Below are positions 59,749 to 64,000 of a stretch of 64,000 bases of DNA, one piece after another. The notes beneath the pieces were generated by a model. The model was not told the DNA's origin. It did no database searches and saw only the letters and a list, made by a program, of their open reading frames with translations. Positions within the stretch are counted from its first letter, which is position 1. The number at the start of each line of letters is the position of its first letter. Both the position numbers and the translations under genes were made by a program. Origin of the DNA: Luteibacter aegosomaticola (GTDB lineage: Bacteria > Pseudomonadota > Gammaproteobacteria > Xanthomonadales > Rhodanobacteraceae); the NCBI RefSeq assembly GCF_023078475.1, contig NZ_CP095741.1:868001-932000 (forward strand), written 5' to 3'.

Positions 59749-60393
59749 ATGCGCTGCCTGCTCGCTGTCGCAACGCTATCGATGTTTACCGCCATGCCCG
59801 CGTTCGCGGGCCGCATCGCCATCGAGGTGGTCGACCCCGCGGGCAAGCCCATCCCCGATGCGGTGGTGACGCTCGCGCCGAACGCCGGCACGCCCGCCCG
59901 GTCACCGGCGGCGGAAACACGCTACGTCGACCAGAAAGACGAAACCTTCATCCCGTACGTGACGGCGATGCGCACGGGCGACAGCGTGGTGTTCCGTAAC
60001 AGCGACATCACCCGGCACCACGTGTACTCGTTCTCGGCACTCGAGAAATTCGAATACATGCTCGCGCCGGGGGAAAGCTCGACGCCGCTGGTGATGAAGA
60101 ATCCCGGTAATGCCGCCGTCGGCTGCAACATTCATGACCACATGCTCACATACCTCTATGTCACGAAAGACCAGGAGATCGCGGTGACCGACGCGAAGGG
60201 CAGGGCAAGTATCGATGGCGTGGCTGCTGGTCCGTACACGGCGCACGCATGGCACCCGCAGCTACGCCCCGGTATCACGCTGCCCATCCAGGGCGTGACG
60301 GTGGCGGAAGGCTCGCCGACCACGCTGCGTTTCGTGCTTGCGTTGTTGCCAAACCCGCGCGGGCCCATGGATCGCGAGCACATCGGGTACTGA
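59749..60393 (+). CDS. Periplasmic cupredoxin-like (methylamine-utilisation-type) copper protein
   Basis: A 214-residue exported protein with a signal peptide (residues 1-20, ending AFAG) and a cupredoxin domain. Type I copper ligands are visible: a histidine in ITRHHVYSF and the cluster CNIHDHM (Cys-x3-His-x2-Met) in NAAVGCNIHDHMLTYLY. The opening IAIEVVDPAGKPIPDAVVTL is a typical strand pair of this family. The protein is soluble, so it would carry electrons or copper in the periplasm. It is the first of three genes; the next starts 8 bp downstream. Confidence 0.88.
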   Translation: MRCLLAVATLSMFTAMPAFAGRIAIEVVDPAGKPIPDAVVTLAPNAGTPARSPAAETRYVDQKDETFIPYVTAMRTGDSVVFRNSDITRHHVYSFSALEKFEYMLAPGESSTPLVMKNPGNAAVGCNIHDHMLTYLYVTKDQEIAVTDAKGRASIDGVAAGPYTAHAWHPQLRPGITLPIQGVTVAEGSPTTLRFVLALLPNPRGPMDREHIGY

Positions 60394-60400
60394 GCCGCCC

Positions 60401-62737
60401 ATGCGGGTGCCCGGTTTCCGCACGCGGCTGGCGTTGTTCTTCGTCGCCACCCTCGTCTTCGTGCAAGGCGTCACGGCCGTGCTCGGCTATACGGTCGCGC
60501 GCCAGGAGCTGGTGCAGGAAGGCGGCCGGCAGCTCGCGGCGAACGCTCGGGCCTTCGTCGCGCAGATGAACGACCTCTCCGCCAGCGTGGCCAGCGGCGT
60601 GCAGATCATGTCGCTGGATTACGGCTTGCGCTCTGCGATCGCGGCCAGCGATCGCGACACCATCCTTTCCGTGCTGCGCAACCATGGCCGCCGCGTGGGC
60701 GCGTCGCGCATGCAGCTGCTGCACCTGGACGGGACGGTGCAGGTAGATACCGCGGGTGCTGACGAGGGCAAGCCATTCACATGGCCCGACCTGCTCGCGC
60801 GTGCGTACGATGAACGCACCGCGGCGATCGTGGTGTCGGGCGGCAAAGCCTCGTGGATCGTCGTCGTGCCGGTGTATGCGCCGCAGCCCGTGGGGCTCGT
60901 GGTGGCAAGCATTCCGGTCGATGACGCGCTCATCGCGCACATGCAACAGCTTTCCGCGTTGCCGCGCGACGTGGAACTGGCGACACCGGTGACGGACGGC
61001 TATACGGTGATCGCGCGTGGCAGCTCGCATTCCGAGCTGACGGCGCAGTACCAGGGCGCGGGGCTACACCTGCCGTCCGAACCGCGCCTTGCCCGCATCG
61101 CGGGCCGTGAATACCTCGTGCTGGCGCAGCCCCTCTCGCAACCGCGTGGGGGCGGCGCGGTGTACGCCGTGCTCGGTTATTCGCTCGATGATGCCTTGCA
61201 TCCGTTCCAGCCGGTGTGGAACGCGTGGCTGGCCTTGTTCCTGTTGGCGCTCGGTGCGGGTTTGCTCGTGGCATGGCTGGTGGCCCGCGGCGTGTCGCGG
61301 CCCGTGGAGGCCCTGGCCGCGTCGGCGCGGCGCATTGCCGGCGGCGATTACCATGATGCGCCGGATGTGCGCCGGCGTGACGAGATCGGTGAGCTCGCGA
61401 CGGCGTTCCGCACGATGGGCGACGCCGTTCGCGAACGCGAATTGCGCATTCGCCATCAGGCCCTGCACGACGACGTCACTGGCCTGCCCAACCGCGCGGC
61501 GGCCGAGGACGCGATCGACAGCGACCTCGCCTCCGCGCCGGGTGAAACGGGGGCGCTCCTGATTGTCGGTGTGACCCGTCTGCCGGACATCGTAAAAACC
61601 GTAGGCCATGCGCTAGCCGACCGGCTTATGCGCGACGCCGGTGAGCGCCTGTGCCACGTGGCCGGCCAGCAGTTCGTCGGCCGCGCCACGGACACCCAGT
61701 TCGCGGTGTGGCTGCGCGGTGCCGATCGTGCCGAAGCGATCGCCGCGGCGTTCCGCATGGTGGATGCGCTGGGCCAGCCGTACCAGGAAGCCGATGTGAG
61801 CATGGACATGGGGCCGGCGGTGGGCATTGCGCTGGCTCCGGCGCACGGTGAGCGCGCGGCCCCGTTGCTCCGGCGTGCCGAGGTCGCGGAGTTCGCGGCG
61901 TTGCGCTCAACGCGCGGCGTCGATGTGTATGACCCGCAATCGGATCCGCACCGGCCCGAGCGGCTGTCGCTCATGAGCGAGCTGAGGGCGGCCATCGACG
62001 CCGATGCGCTCGAACTCTGGTTCCAGCCCAAGCTCCATCTGTCCGACGGCCGGGTGGATGCCGCCGAGGCGCTGATTCGCTGGCACCGCCCGGGCCGCGG
62101 CATGGTGCCGCCCGAGCTGTTCATTACCGTGGCCGAGGAGACGGGCAACATCGGCCGGCTCACCCGCTGGGTCCTGGCCCACGGCATCGCCCACGCGGCC
62201 GAGCTGGCCCACGCCGGCCACGCCGTGCGCGTGTCGCTGAACCTGAGTGCCCGCGATATCGGCGATCCGACGCTGCCCGACCGGGTGGCGGAGTTGCTGC
62301 ACGCGCACGGGGTCCCGCCCACGGCCATCGCGCTCGAGGTGACCGAAAGCGCCGTCATCGGTGAACCCGAAGCCGCCCTTCAAGTCCTCCGCCGGCTCGC
62401 CGATATGGGTATTGAGATGGCGATCGACGATTTTGGCATCGGCCAGACCTCGTTCGCTTACCTGCGCCGGCTGCCCGTCCGTGAACTGAAGATCGATAAG
62501 ATGTTTGTCCAGCACCTCGCCACCGACCCCACCGACCGGACCATCGTGCGTTCGCTGGTGGAGCTCGGCCATCGCCTGGGGTACCAGGTGACGGCCGAAG
62601 GTGTCGAGGATGCGGAGAGCATGGCCTTCCTCGCTGCGGCGGGGTGCGACCACGCCCAGGGATTCCATATCGGCCGCCCGACGGATTTTGCTTCCTTCGT
62701 GGCGCGCCTGGGAGCGCGGGGGCCGGGTGGGGCGTGA
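60401..62737 (+). CDS. Cache-HAMP-degenerate GGDEF-EAL c-di-GMP phosphodiesterase
   Basis: A 778-residue inner-membrane sensor. An N-terminal membrane helix, a periplasmic Cache-like domain (about 30-280), a second helix and a HAMP domain (RGVSRPVEALAASARRIAGG) precede a GGDEF-like domain in which the motif is replaced by ATDTQ, so cyclase activity is unlikely. The EAL domain is complete: EALIRW, NLSARDIG, LEVTESAVI, DDFGIGQTS, KIDKMFV and AEGVED. It should hydrolyse cyclic-di-GMP in response to a periplasmic signal. It lies between the copper protein and an outer-membrane barrel and overlaps the latter by four bases. Confidence 0.9.
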   Translation: MRVPGFRTRLALFFVATLVFVQGVTAVLGYTVARQELVQEGGRQLAANARAFVAQMNDLSASVASGVQIMSLDYGLRSAIAASDRDTILSVLRNHGRRVGASRMQLLHLDGTVQVDTAGADEGKPFTWPDLLARAYDERTAAIVVSGGKASWIVVVPVYAPQPVGLVVASIPVDDALIAHMQQLSALPRDVELATPVTDGYTVIARGSSHSELTAQYQGAGLHLPSEPRLARIAGREYLVLAQPLSQPRGGGAVYAVLGYSLDDALHPFQPVWNAWLALFLLALGAGLLVAWLVARGVSRPVEALAASARRIAGGDYHDAPDVRRRDEIGELATAFRTMGDAVRERELRIRHQALHDDVTGLPNRAAAEDAIDSDLASAPGETGALLIVGVTRLPDIVKTVGHALADRLMRDAGERLCHVAGQQFVGRATDTQFAVWLRGADRAEAIAAAFRMVDALGQPYQEADVSMDMGPAVGIALAPAHGERAAPLLRRAEVAEFAALRSTRGVDVYDPQSDPHRPERLSLMSELRAAIDADALELWFQPKLHLSDGRVDAAEALIRWHRPGRGMVPPELFITVAEETGNIGRLTRWVLAHGIAHAAELAHAGHAVRVSLNLSARDIGDPTLPDRVAELLHAHGVPPTAIALEVTESAVIGEPEAALQVLRRLADMGIEMAIDDFGIGQTSFAYLRRLPVRELKIDKMFVQHLATDPTDRTIVRSLVELGHRLGYQVTAEGVEDAESMAFLAAAGCDHAQGFHIGRPTDFASFVARLGARGPGGA

Positions 62738-63918
62738 CCAGGCGGTCGTACCTCTTCGCGCTCGCCATCACCCTCGGCTTTGCCTCCCTCGCCCACGCGC
62801 AGGAGGTGAAGGTGCATGCGTTCGCCGATGCGCGTCTGGTCGATGCACCGGACGACACCAGCTTCATCGATAGCGGCCCCGGCCGCACACGCTATGGCGA
62901 TGACGCGCACGGCCTGCGCTTCGGCGCGGCCGGCATCGTCGTGACCGCGCAGATCACGCCCGCCGTATTCGCCCTGGCCGACGTGCAGGTGCAGCGCACC
63001 GACCACAACGACTGGCAGGTGCCCGAGGTCTACGTGCGCTACCGGCCGCTGTCGCTCAGCGCCTGGCGTTTCGCGCTAAAGGGAGGCGTCTACTTCCTGC
63101 CCATTTCGCTGGAGAACGATGGCATCGGCTGGACCAGTCCGTGGACCATCACGCCGTCCGCGATCAACAGCTGGGTGGGCGAAGAGATTCGCGGCATCGG
63201 CGTGGATGCCCACGAGGAGTGGCGCGGCGAAACCGGCACGGCGACGTTTGGTGGTGGCCTGGTGCGGCATAACGATGTCGCGGGCCAGGCGCTCGCGGCA
63301 CGTGGCTGGTCGCTGAGCGATGTCACGCTGGGCCTCGGCGGCCGGTTGCCCGAGCCGGACGATGAAGGCGGCCACGAACGTTACGCGCCGTACCAGTCCG
63401 TCGGCGGGCGCACCGGGTGGTACGCCGACGCCGGCTGGGCCTCGCCTCGCGGCTTCCAGCTGCGCGTGCTCCGCTACGAGAACCGGGCCGATCCCGCAGC
63501 CTCCCGACTGTATAACGGCGACGAGCACCTGTACGCGTGGCGTACCCATTTCTGGTCGCTCGGCGCCGAGCTGGAGACCGGTCCGGTCACCTGGATCGCC
63601 CAGGACATGGATGGCGATACCGAGGCCTGCCCGCCGTATCGCTGTTTTCGCTACCGCTTCCAGTCCGCCTTCCTGCTGGCCGGCTGGAACCGGGGCGCGT
63701 GGCGCCCGACTTTGCGCTACGAAACCTTCCGCACCTGGGCCGACGGCGAGCGTGGGCACGCGCTCACCGCGGCGTTGAACTGGCGGCCACTGGACTGGCT
63801 GCGCCTGACCGCCGAATGGCTTCGCGTGGACGCGAGCCGGGCGGGTCGTTTGGACTTCGGCCTGGCACCCCGCGAGCGGGGCAACCAGGTGCAACTACTG
63901 GCGCGGTTGTTGTACTGA
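62734..63918 (+). CDS. Outer-membrane beta-barrel protein
   Basis: A 394-residue protein with a signal peptide (residues 1-22, ending ASLAHA) and a barrel of amphipathic strands such as VYVRYRPLSLSAWRFALKGGVYF and LLAGWNRGAWRPTLRYETF; it ends in Tyr (ARLLY). It resembles uncharacterised porin-like proteins. The start is a GTG at 62734 that overlaps the EAL gene stop. The three-gene set of copper protein, c-di-GMP phosphodiesterase and barrel suggests that a periplasmic copper or redox state is linked to c-di-GMP and to outer-membrane permeability; this is inference. Confidence 0.78.
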   Translation: MTRRSYLFALAITLGFASLAHAQEVKVHAFADARLVDAPDDTSFIDSGPGRTRYGDDAHGLRFGAAGIVVTAQITPAVFALADVQVQRTDHNDWQVPEVYVRYRPLSLSAWRFALKGGVYFLPISLENDGIGWTSPWTITPSAINSWVGEEIRGIGVDAHEEWRGETGTATFGGGLVRHNDVAGQALAARGWSLSDVTLGLGGRLPEPDDEGGHERYAPYQSVGGRTGWYADAGWASPRGFQLRVLRYENRADPAASRLYNGDEHLYAWRTHFWSLGAELETGPVTWIAQDMDGDTEACPPYRCFRYRFQSAFLLAGWNRGAWRPTLRYETFRTWADGERGHALTAALNWRPLDWLRLTAEWLRVDASRAGRLDFGLAPRERGNQVQLLARLLY

Positions 63919-63985
63919 CCGCACACCCTTTATCGTGGCGCCGCGGGCACCCGCCCGAGCCACATCGCTGAGACCGAGGCATCGC

Positions 63986-64000
63986 GTGGAGCTGGACATC
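63986..64000 (+). CDS. Possible start of a downstream gene (truncated by window end)
   Basis: A GTG at 63986 preceded by GAGG at 6 bases opens a frame reading VELDI to the window end. Too little is visible to name it. Confidence 0.3.

Noticed and set aside
60401..62737. Active diguanylate cyclase
   Set aside because: The GGDEF motif position reads ATDTQ, so the cyclase site is lost; only the EAL domain looks active.
1..64000. CRISPR arrays, tRNA or rRNA genes
   Set aside because: The only regular repeats are REP palindromes, with irregular spacing; no cloverleaf with a CCA-type acceptor or rRNA segment was recognised by eye.

Overview
The window is GC-rich, densely packed DNA from a gammaproteobacterium, most likely of the Xanthomonadales/Rhodanobacteraceae type (Luteibacter/Dyella-like). 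This placement is inferred from gene content, protein style and two families of REP palindromes (core CCCACCCTGTGGG and core GCGCGCTTGCGCGC) scattered between genes. No rRNA, tRNA, CRISPR array or transposase was recognised.

Layout. 1-4.8 kb: the end of a xylose operon (xylB end, xylF, xylG, xylH). 4.9-9.5 kb: housekeeping genes (DUF4142 protein, metK, a UGT-like glycosyltransferase, an aldo/keto reductase). 9.5-12 kb: a promoter, a 31-codon leader ORF and an intrinsic terminator ahead of an EF-G paralogue, which looks like transcription attenuation. 12.1-17.6 kb: molybdenum cofactor genes (moeA, mobA) convergent with fdhD and a YdeP-type formate-dehydrogenase-like molybdoenzyme. 17.7-18.8 kb: a GH15-like protein. 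18.7-26 kb: a catabolic cluster (OprB-type porin, LysR regulator, galD, galB, galC, ligI-like hydrolase, dctA-like carrier) for the lower gallate/protocatechuate 4,5-cleavage pathway, with an 80-bp control region present twice. 26-31.7 kb: an NmrA-like oxidoreductase, a GATase-like protein, dusB and an overlapping sigma/anti-sigma/S8 protease operon. 31.8-35 kb (minus strand): cytochrome b561, a heme-bearing outer-membrane barrel, a small cytochrome c and a second barrel, which together look like an envelope electron-transfer chain.

35-47.5 kb is a surface-polysaccharide operon: fdtA/fdtB sugar genes, wzx flippase, wzy-like polymerase, wzz, three glycosyltransferases, two methyltransferases, an amidohydrolase and a B12-type radical SAM enzyme. 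Many start and stop codons overlap. 47.5-53.9 kb is an island of less GC-rich DNA carrying a secreted 1522-residue RHS protein, two paralogous two-TM/PH-like proteins (candidate immunity proteins) and a 50-residue membrane protein. It is flanked by inverted 59-bp REP copies. 54-59.7 kb holds a second radical SAM enzyme, a nucleotidyltransferase, an HprK-related kinase, an ABC exporter and a small secreted protein. 59.7-63.9 kb is a compact operon of a copper protein, a Cache-HAMP-degenerate GGDEF-EAL protein and an outer-membrane barrel.

The strongest leads are the EF-G attenuator, the RHS island, the duplicated LysR control region, the heme-barrel electron-transfer operon and the cupredoxin/EAL/barrel operon. 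REP elements also enter coding sequence, adding the peptide RSALAR in frame twice and supplying stop codons twice.
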